This document shows positions 42,436-53,258 of a stretch of DNA of 64,000 nt, piece after piece. The translations under genes and the position numbers were made by a program. Source of the stretch: Microbacterium sp. SORGH_AS_0888 (lineage in GTDB: Bacteria; Actinomycetota; Actinomycetes; Actinomycetales; Microbacteriaceae). Location: positions 2,914,001 to 2,978,000 of the forward strand of contig NZ_JAUTAZ010000001.1 in the NCBI RefSeq assembly GCF_030818905.1, written 5' to 3'. How positions within the stretch are numbered: position 1 is the first letter of the stretch; every line of letters starts with the position of its first letter. The notes beneath the pieces are model-generated. The model saw nothing but the letters and a program-made list of their open reading frames with translations. It had not been told where the DNA came from and did not search any database.

Positions 42436-44172
42436 TCAGTCGCCGGCGCCTCGGCCCCGCGGCTTCTCGCGGCGGTACTCGATGCCGGTCAGCTCGTCGA
42501 TCGCGATGCGTCCGGTCGGGAGGTTCGACAGGTCGGGGGAGATCACGGTCGGCTCCCGCCCCGAGTCGGGGAGCCCGAACGTGGGACCCTCGTCGTCGAC
42601 GCCCTCCAGGACCAACACGGCCTGGGCGCGGCTGAGCGTGCGTCCGCGGAAGTAGTCCGGCGAGAGGGCCCACCACACGAGCATGAGCACGACGCCGAGC
42701 AGGATCGCCCCGATGCCGACCACGGCGACCGCTCCGATGCCGAGGATCGTCACGTCGTTGCCGTCGGCATCCTGCAGCCAGCTCGGAGAGGCGAACTGTC
42801 CGAGCCCGTAGACGAACGTGACGGCGAGGATGATGCCGCCCAACAGGGGCACGAGACCGCGCATCAGGGCGTTGCGGACGCTCGAGAAGAGGGTGCGCCG
42901 GTAGAACCACACGCAGGCGAAGCCCGTGAGCCCGTAGTAGAAGGCGATCATGAGCCCCACGGAGCCGATGAGCGCGGTCAGCAGGGTGGGCGAGATGACG
43001 GTGAACAGCACGTAGAACCCGATCGAGGCGACCCCCATCCCGATCGTGGCCCACGTCGGCGTGAGGAACCGACGGTGCACGCGCGCGAAGTGCGAGGGGA
43101 TCGCCTTGAACGCGGCCATGGACAGTGCCGTTCGGGCCGTCGGCAGGATCGTCGTCTGCGTCGAGGCGGATGCGGACGTGAGGATCGAGAAGGCGAGGAG
43201 CGCGACGGCGGCCTTGCCCCAGACGCTGTCGCCGAACAGCGTCGGAGCGATCGTGGAGAACACGTCGGCGGCGTTCTCCTGCGAGCCGAGGCCGATCCCG
43301 TCCGTGCCGACGCCGGCGAAGGCGATCGCCGCGATCGAGACGAGCGCGTAGGTGACCAGCAGCAGGAGGGTCGAGATGATCGCGGAGCGTCCCGGCGTCT
43401 TCTTCGGGTCCTTCGTCTCCTCGTTCAGCGACACCGCCGTGTCCCAGCCCCAGTAGATGAAGATCGCCGTCAGCATCGCGGGCGCGATGACGTCGCCGAA
43501 GTCGAGGCCGCCGGGCCAGAGCCAGTCGAGCGAGGGGGTCAGGGAGTCCGCCGTGCCGTTCCCGGTGTAGACGCGGGTGAGCGCGACGACGGCGAACAGC
43601 ACGAGGACGACGAGCTCGATCCCGAGCAGGGCGTACTGGAGACGGGCGGAGACCTCCACGCCGATGTAGCAGATCACCGTCATGATCACGATCCAGGCGA
43701 CCCCGGCCACCGTGGACCAGAGGGTGTCGCCCGAGAGCGCGGTGATGTCGTCGTCCTGCGCGATCGTCCCGACCAGGGTGAAGCCGTACGATCCGGCGAT
43801 CTGCGCGAGATTGGCCATGACGATGACGTCGGCGGCGATGATGCCCCAGCCCCCGAGCCAGCCCGTCACGGCGCCGAACGCGCGCGCTGCCCAGGTGAAG
43901 GTCGTGCCGCAGTCGGGCTCGGCCTTGTTCAGCTCCCCGTAGGCGACCGCGATCATCCACATCGGCACGAACGCGAGCAGCATGATGGCCGGCGCCTTGA
44001 CGCCGGCCAGGACTGCGCCGCCGCTGGCGACCACGAGGCCGAGGCTCGCGGCCAGGCTGTACGCGGGCGCCGTCGACGACATGCCGATCACGACGCTTCC
44101 GAGCAGGCCCACCGCCCCCTTTCGCAGGCCCTTGTCCTCGGTGGATGGGGTGGGTTCGGCCACGCTGGTCAT
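42436..44172 (-). CDS. APC-family amino-acid/amine permease
   Basis: 578 aa, about 12-14 membrane helices plus a ~70-aa cytoplasmic tail. Motifs GAVGLLGSVVIGMSSTAPAY, GTTFTWAARAFGAVTGWLGG, WGWDTAVSLNEETKDPKKTP and SASASTQTTILPTARTALSM. The same subfamily as the permease at 55492 (shared WGWD-x5-NEETKDP-x-KTPGR). The substrate is probably an amino acid or a polyamine. It converges with the RamB-like gene 12 bases away and has a GGAAA-N7-TTTCC palindrome about 110 bases upstream. Confidence 0.88.
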   Translation of the reverse strand: MTSVAEPTPSTEDKGLRKGAVGLLGSVVIGMSSTAPAYSLAASLGLVVASGGAVLAGVKAPAIMLLAFVPMWMIAVAYGELNKAEPDCGTTFTWAARAFGAVTGWLGGWGIIAADVIVMANLAQIAGSYGFTLVGTIAQDDDITALSGDTLWSTVAGVAWIVIMTVICYIGVEVSARLQYALLGIELVVLVLFAVVALTRVYTGNGTADSLTPSLDWLWPGGLDFGDVIAPAMLTAIFIYWGWDTAVSLNEETKDPKKTPGRSAIISTLLLLVTYALVSIAAIAFAGVGTDGIGLGSQENAADVFSTIAPTLFGDSVWGKAAVALLAFSILTSASASTQTTILPTARTALSMAAFKAIPSHFARVHRRFLTPTWATIGMGVASIGFYVLFTVISPTLLTALIGSVGLMIAFYYGLTGFACVWFYRRTLFSSVRNALMRGLVPLLGGIILAVTFVYGLGQFASPSWLQDADGNDVTILGIGAVAVVGIGAILLGVVLMLVWWALSPDYFRGRTLSRAQAVLVLEGVDDEGPTFGLPDSGREPTVISPDLSNLPTGRIAIDELTGIEYRREKPRGRGAGD

Positions 44173-44284
44173 GCTTCTCCTGCTCGCGGAACTCGGGTGG
44201 GGCGGAGCGTCGGTGGATGCGGCGTCGACCTCGTGGCAGCGTCGGGCCTAGCGAGAAGCTATTCCGCCTCCGCGCGCCGGACAA

Positions 44285-44301
44285 GGAAAATGATCGTTTC
44301 C
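44285..44301. promoter_or_regulatory. GGAAA-N7-TTTCC inverted repeat upstream of the permease
   Basis: A short palindrome in the 212-base gap between the permease start (44172, minus) and the neighbouring gene. Same arms as the element at 40904-40918 with a longer spacer. Possible shared regulator site; weak evidence. Confidence 0.35.
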
Positions 44302-44384
44302 ACGGCGTTTCGCGACGGTTTCCGTCGCCTATGTCTTTCTGTGGAACGAATACCCGTGCACGTCGGCGATAGCGGCGGTGCGGC

Positions 44385-45071
44385 TCACCCCTCGTCGGGC
44401 GCGGCGTTCCATCGCGGGCGCGGCGGCTCGGCGTCCAGCGCGGCGAGAACGGCCTCGGGGTCGGAGACCGGGAAGGTCGTGATGATCCGGCGCTCCCCGT
44501 GCCGGGTGAGGGAGCACGCGAGCGCTGCCGGGGTGCCGGCGCCGATCGCGATCGTGGCGACCGCGCCGCCCCAGTCCTGGGTGCGCCGCGGATGCTCGTC
44601 GAGCAGGCGATCCGCCGCCCGGGTGACGCGGTCGAGCAGGGTGCCCGGCGTCGCGCGGCTCCACGGGAGGAAGGCGACCGGGGGCAGGTCGTAGGCCTGG
44701 GCCAGTGTCCCGTCCAGCCAGCGTTCCCGCTTGAGCCCGTAGGGCGTCGGCTCGGTGGACAGCAGGTAGCCGTAGACGTGGAGGAGGCCGGCGTTCCCGT
44801 CGGGGAAGCGTCCTGCCAGGCCCGCCGCCCGGTGGAGCTCGTCGAACAGGGGCCTCGGCACGGTCGCCGTCCCGGTGTTCTCGTCGATCGCGCGGGAGCG
44901 GCCCCAGTGTGCGAACCGCCCGGCCCGCGCATCGGCGTGGATCGATGCCACGAGCCAGGGCAGGGAGCGGAGAGCGGATGCGGGATCCTCCGGCGCGATA
45001 CGGGCCGCGGCGTCGAGCCGGGCCAGCTCCGCGTCGAAGGATTTCACATGCTGTTCACCGGAAGCGGTCAT
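44385..45071 (-). CDS. Conserved hypothetical protein
   Basis: 228 aa from the ATG at 45071. Soluble, with no clear motif for metals or nucleotides: SFDAELARLDAAARIAPEDP, SLPWLVASIHADARAGRFAH, TVPRPLFDELHRAAGLAGRF, LLHVYGYLLSTEPTPYGLKR, ERWLDGTLAQAYDLPPVAFL. The C-terminal part (IAIGAGTPAALACSLTRHGE, RRIITTFPVSDPEAVLAALD) looks like a second alpha/beta lobe. I do not recognise the family with confidence. Divergent from the HAD gene. Confidence 0.65.
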   Translation of the reverse strand: MTASGEQHVKSFDAELARLDAAARIAPEDPASALRSLPWLVASIHADARAGRFAHWGRSRAIDENTGTATVPRPLFDELHRAAGLAGRFPDGNAGLLHVYGYLLSTEPTPYGLKRERWLDGTLAQAYDLPPVAFLPWSRATPGTLLDRVTRAADRLLDEHPRRTQDWGGAVATIAIGAGTPAALACSLTRHGERRIITTFPVSDPEAVLAALDAEPPRPRWNAAPDEG

Positions 45072-45103
45072 TTCGTCCACAATTCTCCTGCACCATGGAC
45101 GAA
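45072..45103. promoter_or_regulatory. 8-bp inverted repeat in a divergent promoter region
   Basis: TTCGTCCA (45072-45079) and TGGACGAA (45096-45103) are perfectly complementary, 16 bases apart. They lie directly upstream of the hypothetical gene (minus) and about 45 bases before the HAD gene (plus). Candidate operator for the phosphonate-type transport operon or the divergent gene; low certainty. Confidence 0.35.
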
Positions 45104-45145
45104 GCGTCCACCGGGCGCGCCTCGCAGAAACGCCCAAGGAGTCCC

Positions 45146-45823
45146 GTGCCTCGTCCCATCCTGATCTTCGACTTCGACGGTACCGTCGCCCTCGGCGACG
45201 GGCCCGTGCGCGCCTATGCGCGCGCCGTCGCCGATGAGGCGGGCCTCGGGCCCGCCTTCGTCGACGACGTCGCGGCGCGCCTCGCGCCGGGCGACGTCGG
45301 AGCGCCCTCGGGAGGGGAGGCGGCGATCGACGCCTACGATCTCGTGCGTCTGCTCGCGACGGCGGCCGGAGCATCGTCGGAGGCGCTCGCCCGCGGGTAC
45401 GCCGCCAGCCGGGCGCTGCTCGCCACGCCCGACGCCCCGATCGAGGTCGCAGCGGGCCTCGCCGACTTCCTCGAGGGCGTCGACGCGGCCCGCTACCTCG
45501 TGACGAACGCGCCCGCCGTGCGCCTGCCCGAGGCGATCACCGCGCTCGGACTCGACGGATGCTTCGACCGCGTCGTCGCGGAGGCCGCCAAGCCGGAAGG
45601 CCTCGGCCGCGTGCTCGACGCGATCGACCCCGCCGCACCGGTCCTCGCGATCGGCGACATCTGGCGCAACGATCTGGCCCCCGCCCACGAGCGCGGCCAC
45701 GCGACCGCCCTCGTGGGCGGCTACCCCGACCCGCTGGCGACCCCGACCTTCCGGGCCCGCACGCTCCCCGAGCTCCTCCCCGCCCTCACCGAATGGGTGC
45801 AGGCCCCCGCCCGCACCCGCTGA
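45146..45823 (+). CDS. HAD-superfamily phosphatase
   Basis: 225 aa from the GTG at 45146, chosen for the AAGGAG five bases upstream (an ATG at 45095 in frame is possible but poorly placed). Motif [16 protein letters not shown], motif II in [14 protein letters not shown], Lys in [16 protein letters not shown] and motif [24 protein letters not shown] cap domain lies between motifs I and II. It probably removes phosphate from a small metabolite. The transporter genes start 30 bases downstream, so the substrate is likely related to what they import. Confidence 0.85.
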   Translation: MPRPILIFDFDGTVALGDGPVRAYARAVADEAGLGPAFVDDVAARLAPGDVGAPSGGEAAIDAYDLVRLLATAAGASSEALARGYAASRALLATPDAPIEVAAGLADFLEGVDAARYLVTNAPAVRLPEAITALGLDGCFDRVVAEAAKPEGLGRVLDAIDPAAPVLAIGDIWRNDLAPAHERGHATALVGGYPDPLATPTFRARTLPELLPALTEWVQAPARTR

Positions 45824-45853
45824 CCCCGCCCCACCCGACACAGAAGGAATCCC

Positions 45854-46827
45854 ATGCGACTCACCCGCTCCCGCCTCGCGGCGGCCACGATCACGGCGCT
45901 GGCCGCCACGATCGCCCTCGCCGGCTGCGCCGGCAGCTCGGACCCCGCCGGCTCCGGGGCCGCCGCCGACCCCTCCTCGCTCGTGCTCGCCCTCGTCCCC
46001 TCGCAGGACCAGGCCGGCCTCGTCGACACCGCCAAGCCGCTCACCGACATGCTGAGCAAGACCCTCGGCATCCCCGTCACGGGCGTCGTCTCGAAGGACT
46101 ACCAGGCCGCCGTCGAGGCGATGGGCGCCGACCAGGCCCAGATCGGCTTCCTCCCCTCGCTCCAGCTGTGGCAGGCGAACGACCGCTACGGGGCGAAGGT
46201 CGTGCTCCAGACCGAGCGCAACGGCGCGATCACCTACCCGGCCCAGTTCATGACGAACAACCCGGGCAAGTACTGCTCCGACACCCCGGTCGACAAGGAC
46301 GGGATGCTGTACTGCAACGGCACCGACTCGCTCGCGACCCCGAGCGGTCTCGACGCCATCACCAAGGTCGCCGGCGCCAAGGTCGCCGTCCTCGGGCCCG
46401 GCTCGCCCGCCGGCTACATCTACCCGATGCTCGCGCTGAAGGAGGCGGGCGTCGACATCGACAACGGCTTCCAGAAGATCCCCGTCACCGCGAACGACGC
46501 CTCCGTCATGGCCGTGTACAAGGGCGACGCCGAGGTCGGCTTCAGCTTCTGGGACGCGCGGACCCTCGTCAAGAAGGACACCCCAGACGTGGGCCAGAAG
46601 GTCGTCGTCTTCGCGCTGAGCGACCCGATCCCGAACGACGGCGTGGCGGTCTCCTCGAAGCTCTCGCCCGCCCTGCAGGACAAGATCACGCAGGCGCTCG
46701 AGTCCTACTCGAACACCGACGACGGCTCCAAGGTGCTCCAGAGCATCTACTCCATCACCAAGCTCGCCCCCGCCGACCCCGCCTCCCTGGACGTCGTGGC
46801 GCGCGCCGCGCAGCAGCTGGGACTCCA

Positions 46828-46831
<4 letters not shown>
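45854..46831 (+). CDS. phnD: PhnD-type periplasmic (lipoprotein) binding protein
   Basis: 325 aa. N-terminal lipoprotein signal with lipobox LAGC (Cys ~26). Phosphonate-binding-protein fold: [80 protein letters not shown]. It captures a phosphonate, phosphite or organophosphate outside the membrane for the ATPase and permeases encoded next. Ligand not deducible from sequence alone. Overlaps phnC by 4 bp. Confidence 0.85.
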
Positions 46832-47642
<811 letters not shown>

Positions 47643-47646
<4 letters not shown>

Positions 47647-48440
47647 GCGGCCCGCTCGTCGTCCCGCCGCGGCCTCGGCCGCGTGCCGGCGTGTGGGTCG
47701 CGCTCGCGGCGGTCGTCGCGATCACGGTCGTCACCTGCCTGCCGGGGATCGGTGTGGGCCTGGACCTCGCCCCGATCCTGGCGAACTGGCGCAACGGCAC
47801 CGACAAGATCGCCGAGCTGCTCGTGCCCGACTGGTCCTTCTTCCCGCGCACGGTCGCGCCGATGGTGGAGACGCTGCAGATGGCCGTCCTCGGAACCGTG
47901 GTGGGGGCCGCCGTGTCCCTCCCGCTGTCGATGTGGGCCGCGCGACCCACCAACCCCCAACCGGTGTTCCGCGGCGCTGTCCGCACGGTCCTCAACGTCA
48001 TCCGCGCGGTTCCCGAGCTCGTCTACGCCGCGATCATCGTCGCGATGGTGGGCGTCGGCGCGCTCCCCGGCATCATCGCGCTCGCGATCTTCAACATCGG
48101 CATCATCGTCAAGCTGGTCTCGGAGTCGATCGACGCGACGGATGTCGGCGCGATCGAGGCCGGGCGGGCAGCGGGCGGCACGCAGGCCCAGATCAACCGC
48201 GCGATCGCCCTTCCGGACGCGTGGCCCGCGTTCGTCTCGCAGACGCTCTACGTCTTCGAGCTCAACGTCCGCGCGTCCACGGTCCTCGGACTCGTCGGCG
48301 CGGGAGGCATCGGTCTGCTGATCGACGCCGTCCGCACGTTCTACCGGTACGACCAGCTCTCGCTCATCATCCTCGAGGTGCTCGTCGTGGTCATCGCGAT
48401 CGACGTCGCGAGCGACGCGATCCGCAGGAGGCTCGTATGA
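47643..48440 (+). CDS. phnE: PhnE-type ABC permease, first subunit
   Basis: 265 aa, six membrane helices. Inner-membrane permease signature [20 protein letters not shown] (EAA loop) and [20 protein letters not shown] near the C-terminus, which marks the phosphonate permease family. GTG start overlaps phnC (GTGA). Confidence 0.9.
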
Positions 48441-49267
48441 GCGCGACGCTCGCCCGCTCTGCCGCGGCCGCATCCCGCGTCGTCCCCGTCCGCCCGCGGT
48501 CGGTCTGGCGCCCGATCTCGACGATCGGCGTCACGATCGTTGTCGTCGTCGCGTTCTGGTCGGTGCAGGTGCCGTGGGATCACCTGGCGGACCTGCCCGC
48601 GGATCTCGCCCGCTACACCTGGCTCATGTTCTCCTCGCCGGAGTGGTCCAAGCTCCCCGAGGCGCTCTGGCAGACGTGGCGCAGCGTCGAGATGGCCTGG
48701 GTCGGCACGGTCCTCGGCATCCTCGTGGCGACTCCCGTGAGCCTGTTCGCGGCGCGCGGGTTCGGCCCGGTCTGGCTGCGCGGCGCGCTGCGGCTCATGT
48801 TCTCGGTGATCCGGGCCGTGCCGGAGCTCATCATCGCGATCATCATCCTCTCGGTCACCGGACTCACCCCGCTCACGGGTGCCCTCGCGCTCGCCGTGGG
48901 CGGCATCGGCACCCTCGGCAAGTGGGGCTACGAGGCGGTGGAGGCGGTCCCGGTCGGTCCGATCGAGGCGGCGCGGGCCGCCGGGGGCTCGACGCCGCAG
49001 GTGCTGCGGTGGGGAGTCTGGCCGCAGGCGCAGCCGGTCTTCCTCTCGTTCTGGCTGTACCGCTTCGAGATCAACGTGCGCTCCTCGGCCGTGCTGGGGC
49101 TCATCGGCGTCGGGGGCATCGGCGATATGCTGACCTCCTACACCCAGTACCGGGAGTGGTCCACCGTGGGGATGCTGCTCATCGTGGTCATCGTCGTGAC
49201 GATGGCGATCGATGCCGCAAGCGGCGTGCTCCGCCGGCGAATCATGGAGGGTCCGCGTGCCCGTTGA
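48437..49267 (+). CDS. phnE: PhnE-type ABC permease, second subunit
   Basis: 276 aa, six helices. EAA loop IEAARAAGGSTPQVLRWGVW, followed by FEINVRSSAVLGLIGVGGIG. It is a paralogue of the preceding gene; the two likely form a heterodimeric channel. Starts in the ATGA overlap with the first phnE and its end overlaps the RpiR regulator by 11 bp. Confidence 0.9.
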   Translation: MSATLARSAAAASRVVPVRPRSVWRPISTIGVTIVVVVAFWSVQVPWDHLADLPADLARYTWLMFSSPEWSKLPEALWQTWRSVEMAWVGTVLGILVATPVSLFAARGFGPVWLRGALRLMFSVIRAVPELIIAIIILSVTGLTPLTGALALAVGGIGTLGKWGYEAVEAVPVGPIEAARAAGGSTPQVLRWGVWPQAQPVFLSFWLYRFEINVRSSAVLGLIGVGGIGDMLTSYTQYREWSTVGMLLIVVIVVTMAIDAASGVLRRRIMEGPRAR

Positions 49268-50114
49268 CGCTCCGACCACGGTGCGCATCGCCGCGCTGCG
49301 CAACGCCCTGCAGCCGACCGAGCGGCGGGTCGCGGACCTCATCGTCGCCGAGCCGGATGCCGTCGTCGAGCTCACGGCGCAGCAGCTCGCCGACCGGGCG
49401 GGCGTCGCGCGCTCCTCGGTCGTGCGGGCGTGCCAGTCCCTCGGCTATCGCGGATATCCGCAGCTGCGGGTGGCGCTGGCCGCCGAGCTGGGGGCCCAGT
49501 CGGACCGCGCGGACGACCACGGCGACGGCCCGCTCGGCGCGGTGCGCGCGGCGCTCGCGCGCACCGCGCAGTCCCTGGCCACGGCGACGAGCATGATGTC
49601 GGATGCCGACATCGCCGAGGCGATCGCGCTCGTGTCGGGGGCGTCGCGCCTGCTCGTGGTCGCCAACGGCCTGTCCGCTCCGGTCGCGAGCGACCTGGCG
49701 ATGCGGCTGACCGCGGTCGGGCGACCCGCCGAGGTCATCCCGGACGCGATCGCGCAGCAGATCGCCGCACGTCAGCTGACGGCGGCCGACGTCTGCGTCG
49801 TCGTGAGCGGGTCCGGCGCCAACGAGTCGAGCCTGCGGGCCGCGAGCGGCGCGAAGGCCGCGGGCGCACGCGTCATCGCGGTGACGTCGTTCGCCTCGTG
49901 TCCGCTGGCGGACCTGTCGGACCTCTCGCTCGTGATCGCCCCCACGGGGGTGAGCTTCCGGGAGGAGCTCGCCCACACCTCGCGCGTCGCCCACGCCGCC
50001 TTCGTCGAGGCCTTCGTCGACCGCGTGGCCGAGGCGATGCCCGAACGTGCGCGGATCGTCCGTGCGCAGGTGCTCGGCATCCTCTCCGAGAACCTCGGCG
50101 ACTCGCAGGCCTGA
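49257..50114 (+). CDS. MurR/RpiR-family transcriptional regulator
   Basis: 285 aa from the GTG at 49257 with GGAGG upstream. N-terminal HTH_6: IAALRNALQPTERRVADLIV, QQLADRAGVARSSVVRACQS, LGYRGYPQLRVALAAELG. C-terminal SIS sugar-phosphate-binding domain: ASRLLVVANGLSAPVASDLA, VCVVVSGSGANESSLRAASG, AKAAGARVIAVTSF. It is the last gene of the HAD-phnDCEE operon. A sugar-phosphate sensor here hints that the imported compound is a phosphorylated or phosphonylated sugar-like molecule. Confidence 0.9.
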   Translation: MPVDAPTTVRIAALRNALQPTERRVADLIVAEPDAVVELTAQQLADRAGVARSSVVRACQSLGYRGYPQLRVALAAELGAQSDRADDHGDGPLGAVRAALARTAQSLATATSMMSDADIAEAIALVSGASRLLVVANGLSAPVASDLAMRLTAVGRPAEVIPDAIAQQIAARQLTAADVCVVVSGSGANESSLRAASGAKAAGARVIAVTSFASCPLADLSDLSLVIAPTGVSFREELAHTSRVAHAAFVEAFVDRVAEAMPERARIVRAQVLGILSENLGDSQA

Positions 50115-50118
50115 GCCG

Positions 50119-51731
50119 TCACGCCGTCGCGTCGGCCGCCACCAGCGCGGCCCACAGCTCCGCCCGCGCGGGGAAGCTCGACAGGTCGACGCCCAGCAGC
50201 TGCTGGGCCTGGGCGACGCGGGCGCGCACCGTGTGACGGTGGACGCCGAGGACGCGCGCCGCCTCGTCGATCCGGGCGTCGTGCGCGAGCCAGGTGCGCA
50301 CGGTCTCGAGCAGCGCGCTGCCGGCTGCCGCGTCATGCGCGCGCAGCGGCTCCAGCCGGGCGTCGGCGATCGCGCGGGCGGTCGGGGAGTCGAGGCTCGC
50401 GAGCAGGCCGCGCACGGCCGCGTCGGAGAAGCGCGCGACCGTGCCGGGGGCGGCGTCGCGCAGTGCCGCGAGGGCTTGCGCGTGAGCGCGGGAGAAGCCC
50501 GCGTAGTCGGTCGGGTCGGAGACGCCGACGGCGGCGTCGAGCAGCTCCGCGAGCGCGGCGCACGTGCGGTCGTCCGCCGCGGGAGCGACGACGACGAGCC
50601 CCTTGTGCGCTGCGCGCGTGGAAGGGGATGCCGCGGCCCTCGGCCGCGCGCAGCTCGAGCCAGTCGACCGCGGCGTCCATCCGGTTCGGCGCCACCGTCG
50701 CGACCGACACGGTCACCGGCGCCGGCGGCAGCGGACCCCACAGCTCGCGGGAGACGCGGCGGGCGAGCTGCGGGTCGTCGCCGAGCAGCGTCTGCAGCAG
50801 CCCCGAGCGCAGCGCGGAGCGGGCACGGGCCAGCCCCACCCCCTGCTCGAGGGCGAGTCCCGTCATCGCGACGACGGAGGTCACGACGCTGCGGGCCTCC
50901 AGATCGAGCTCGGGACCGATGATCGCGACGACCCCGCGCAGGTGGCCGCCGCGTCCGAGCGTCTGCATCGTCACGCGGTGCCCGGCGATCTCGAGCGAGG
51001 ACGCGGCGAGCGCACCCCGCCGCAGCACGACCCGCGCCTCCTCGGTCACCGCGGCGAGCAGCTCCTCGCCCGGGGATGCAGCCGGGGCGCTCCGGATGAG
51101 GGAGCCGGCAGCGTCGAAGAGTCCGACCCAGGCCTCGAGCTGGCCGGCGAGCTCCCCGATGGTGGCGCCGAGGCCGTCCGGGCGGAGGGCGGCGAGCGAG
51201 ATGGCCCGCTGCGCCGCGAGCGCCCAGGTGCGGCGCGCATAGGACTGAGCCGCGATCGCCTCGGCGTTGGCGCGGGCGAGCGCGATGAACGGTGTGCGGT
51301 ACGGCACCTCGAACAGCGGCATCCGCTCGTCGTGGCAGGCGGCGGCGAGCGCGGGTGGGATGCCGTCGCGCACGACCTCCGTGCCGAACCCGAGCCCCCG
51401 CACGCCGCGCGTGCGCAGCCGGGCGACATAGGCCCGGTAGGGGGCGTCCTCGTCCGCTCCGGCGAACTGGGTGCCGGTGGTCAGCAGCAGCAGGTCGTCG
51501 GTGAGGAAAGGGGTCGGGTCGGCGAGGTCGGAGCTGTGCACCCAGCGCAGCGGGGCGTCCAGCGCTCCCGGGTCGAGCGCGGCCTCGGTCGAGGCGAGGC
51601 GCAGGGTCGAGCTCGCGGCGGGCCAGCAGCGCGCGCAGGGTCGGCTCCTCGGCCGGTATCGGCACCAGCGTCCCTTCGTCGTCTCGCGTGCGTCGCAGAA
51701 CCACGCGGATGTCGCAGGGCTCCGCCGACAT
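50119..51731 (-). pseudogene. PucR-family regulator with two frameshifts
   Basis: Start MSAEPCDIRVVLRRTRDDEG at 51731. The N-terminal PucR domain continues in another frame after 51604-51606 (GGG where GG restores ELDLRLAS), giving STEAALDPGALDAPLRWVHS. A GGDEF-like middle (AVTVSVATVAPN) follows. Near 50608-50619 a GC-dinucleotide run breaks the frame again, after which HKGLVVVAPAADD and the C-terminal HTH_30 (LLETVRTWLAHDARIDEAAR, VLGVHRHTVRARVAQAQQLL) are in a third frame. Otherwise the protein is full length (about 535 aa). Divergent from gabT. Sequencing error or recent inactivation. Confidence 0.78.
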
Positions 51732-51760
51732 GGTGCGACGTCCCTGCGTTCTTGCGACCG

Positions 51761-51801
51761 CATGTACGTGGTGGCACCAACGTATCCGATTCATGTACGT
51801 G
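51761..51801. promoter_or_regulatory. CATGTACGTG direct repeats in the pucR/gabT region
   Basis: CATGTACGTG occurs at 51761-51770 and 51792-51801, starts 31 bases apart (about three helical turns). Each is nearly palindromic. They lie between the divergent pucR-like and gabT genes, upstream of TACGCT (51833-51838), the probable -10 of gabT. Candidate PucR-binding sites. Confidence 0.5.
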
Positions 51802-51844
51802 CGGGCGAGTGCTGTCGGCGGCACGCGGCCTCTACGCTCGCGCC

Positions 51845-53200
51845 ATGAGCCTCACCGACGCGCCCACCCTTCCCCTCGGCGGCCCCACGCTCCCGCAGGA
51901 GCGTCGCCTGGTCACGGCCATCCCCGGCCCCCGCTCGCAGGCACTCCTCGCCAGGAAGGCCCAGGCGGTCTCCGCCGGCGTCGGTCACACGGTCCCGATC
52001 GAGGCCGTGGCGGCGGGCGGCGGGGTCGTCGTCGACGCCGACGGCAACTCCCTCATCGACCTCGGCAGCGGCATCGCCGTCACGACCGTCGGCAACGCCC
52101 ACCCCAAGGTCGTCGAGGCGGTCCAGGCGCAGGTCGCCCAGTTCACCCACACCTGCTTCATGGTCTCGCCCTACGAGTCCTACGTCGCCGTCGCCGAGGC
52201 GCTGAACCGCCTCACCCCCGGCGACCACGAGAAGAGGACCGCGCTGTTCAACTCCGGCGCGGAGGCGGTCGAGAACGCCGTGAAGATCGCCCGCAAGCAC
52301 ACCGGCCGACCCGCCGTCGTCGCCTTCGACCACGCGTACCACGGGCGCACCAACCTCACGATGGCGCTCACCGCCAAGGCCATGCCGTACAAGAGCGGCT
52401 TCGGGCCCTTCGCCGGCGAGGTCTACCGCGCGCCGCTGTCCTACCCCTTCCGCGACGGCCTCGACGGGCCCGCCGCGGCTCGCCGCGCGATCTCGGTCAT
52501 CGAGAAGCAGGTGGGCGCGGCCGGCCTCGCCGCCGTCATCATCGAGCCCATCCAGGGTGAGGGCGGCTTCATCGTCCCCGCCGACGGGTTCCTGCCCGAG
52601 CTCGTGCGGTGGTGTCGCGAGAACGGTGTCGTCTTCATCGCCGACGAGGTGCAGACCGGGTTCGCCCGCACCGGTGCGATGTTCGCCAGCGAGCTGTTCG
52701 GGATCGTCCCCGACCTCGTCACGACCGCGAAGGGACTCGCGGGCGGGATGCCGCTGGCTGCCGTCACGGGCCGGTCCGAGATCATGGACGCCTCCCACCT
52801 CGGCGGCCTCGGCGGCACGTACGGCGGCAACCCCGTCGCCTGCGCGGCGGCGCTCGCGGCGATCGACGTCTTCGAGAACGAGGGGCTGATCCCGCGTGCC
52901 CGCGCCGTCGGCGACATCCTCGTCTCGCGCCTCACGGCGCTGCAGCAGCAGGACGCCCGCATCGGCGACGTCCGCGGGCGCGGCGCCATGGTGGCGGTCG
53001 AGTTCGTGCTCCCGGACACCGGCGAGCCCGACGCGGCGCTCGCCGCGGCCGTCGCGAAGGCCTGCATCGCGGACGGCGTCATCGTGCTCACCTGCGGCAC
53101 CTACGGCAACGTCATCCGTTTCCTCCCGCCGCTGGCGATCCCCGACGAGCTGCTGAGCGAGGGCCTCGAGGTCGTCGCCCGGGCCCTCGCCACGAGCTGA
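51845..53200 (+). CDS. gabT: 4-aminobutyrate aminotransferase
   Basis: 451 aa. Class III PLP enzyme: RTALFNSGAEAVENAVKIAR (phosphate site), VAFDHAYHGRTNLTMALTAK, VIIEPIQGEGGFIVPADGFL, VFIADEVQTGFARTG and the Lys in LVTTAKGLAGGMPLAAVTGR. This matches bacterial GabT, which converts GABA and 2-oxoglutarate to succinate semialdehyde and glutamate. ATG at 51845, 6 bases after TACGCT. First gene of a putrescine/GABA degradation run. Confidence 0.92.
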   Translation: MSLTDAPTLPLGGPTLPQERRLVTAIPGPRSQALLARKAQAVSAGVGHTVPIEAVAAGGGVVVDADGNSLIDLGSGIAVTTVGNAHPKVVEAVQAQVAQFTHTCFMVSPYESYVAVAEALNRLTPGDHEKRTALFNSGAEAVENAVKIARKHTGRPAVVAFDHAYHGRTNLTMALTAKAMPYKSGFGPFAGEVYRAPLSYPFRDGLDGPAAARRAISVIEKQVGAAGLAAVIIEPIQGEGGFIVPADGFLPELVRWCRENGVVFIADEVQTGFARTGAMFASELFGIVPDLVTTAKGLAGGMPLAAVTGRSEIMDASHLGGLGGTYGGNPVACAAALAAIDVFENEGLIPRARAVGDILVSRLTALQQQDARIGDVRGRGAMVAVEFVLPDTGEPDAALAAAVAKACIADGVIVLTCGTYGNVIRFLPPLAIPDELLSEGLEVVARALATS

Positions 53201-53258
53201 GCGCGGCGTGCGCGCACCGACCAACGACACGAGAACGACACCGGACGAAGGAGTCAGC

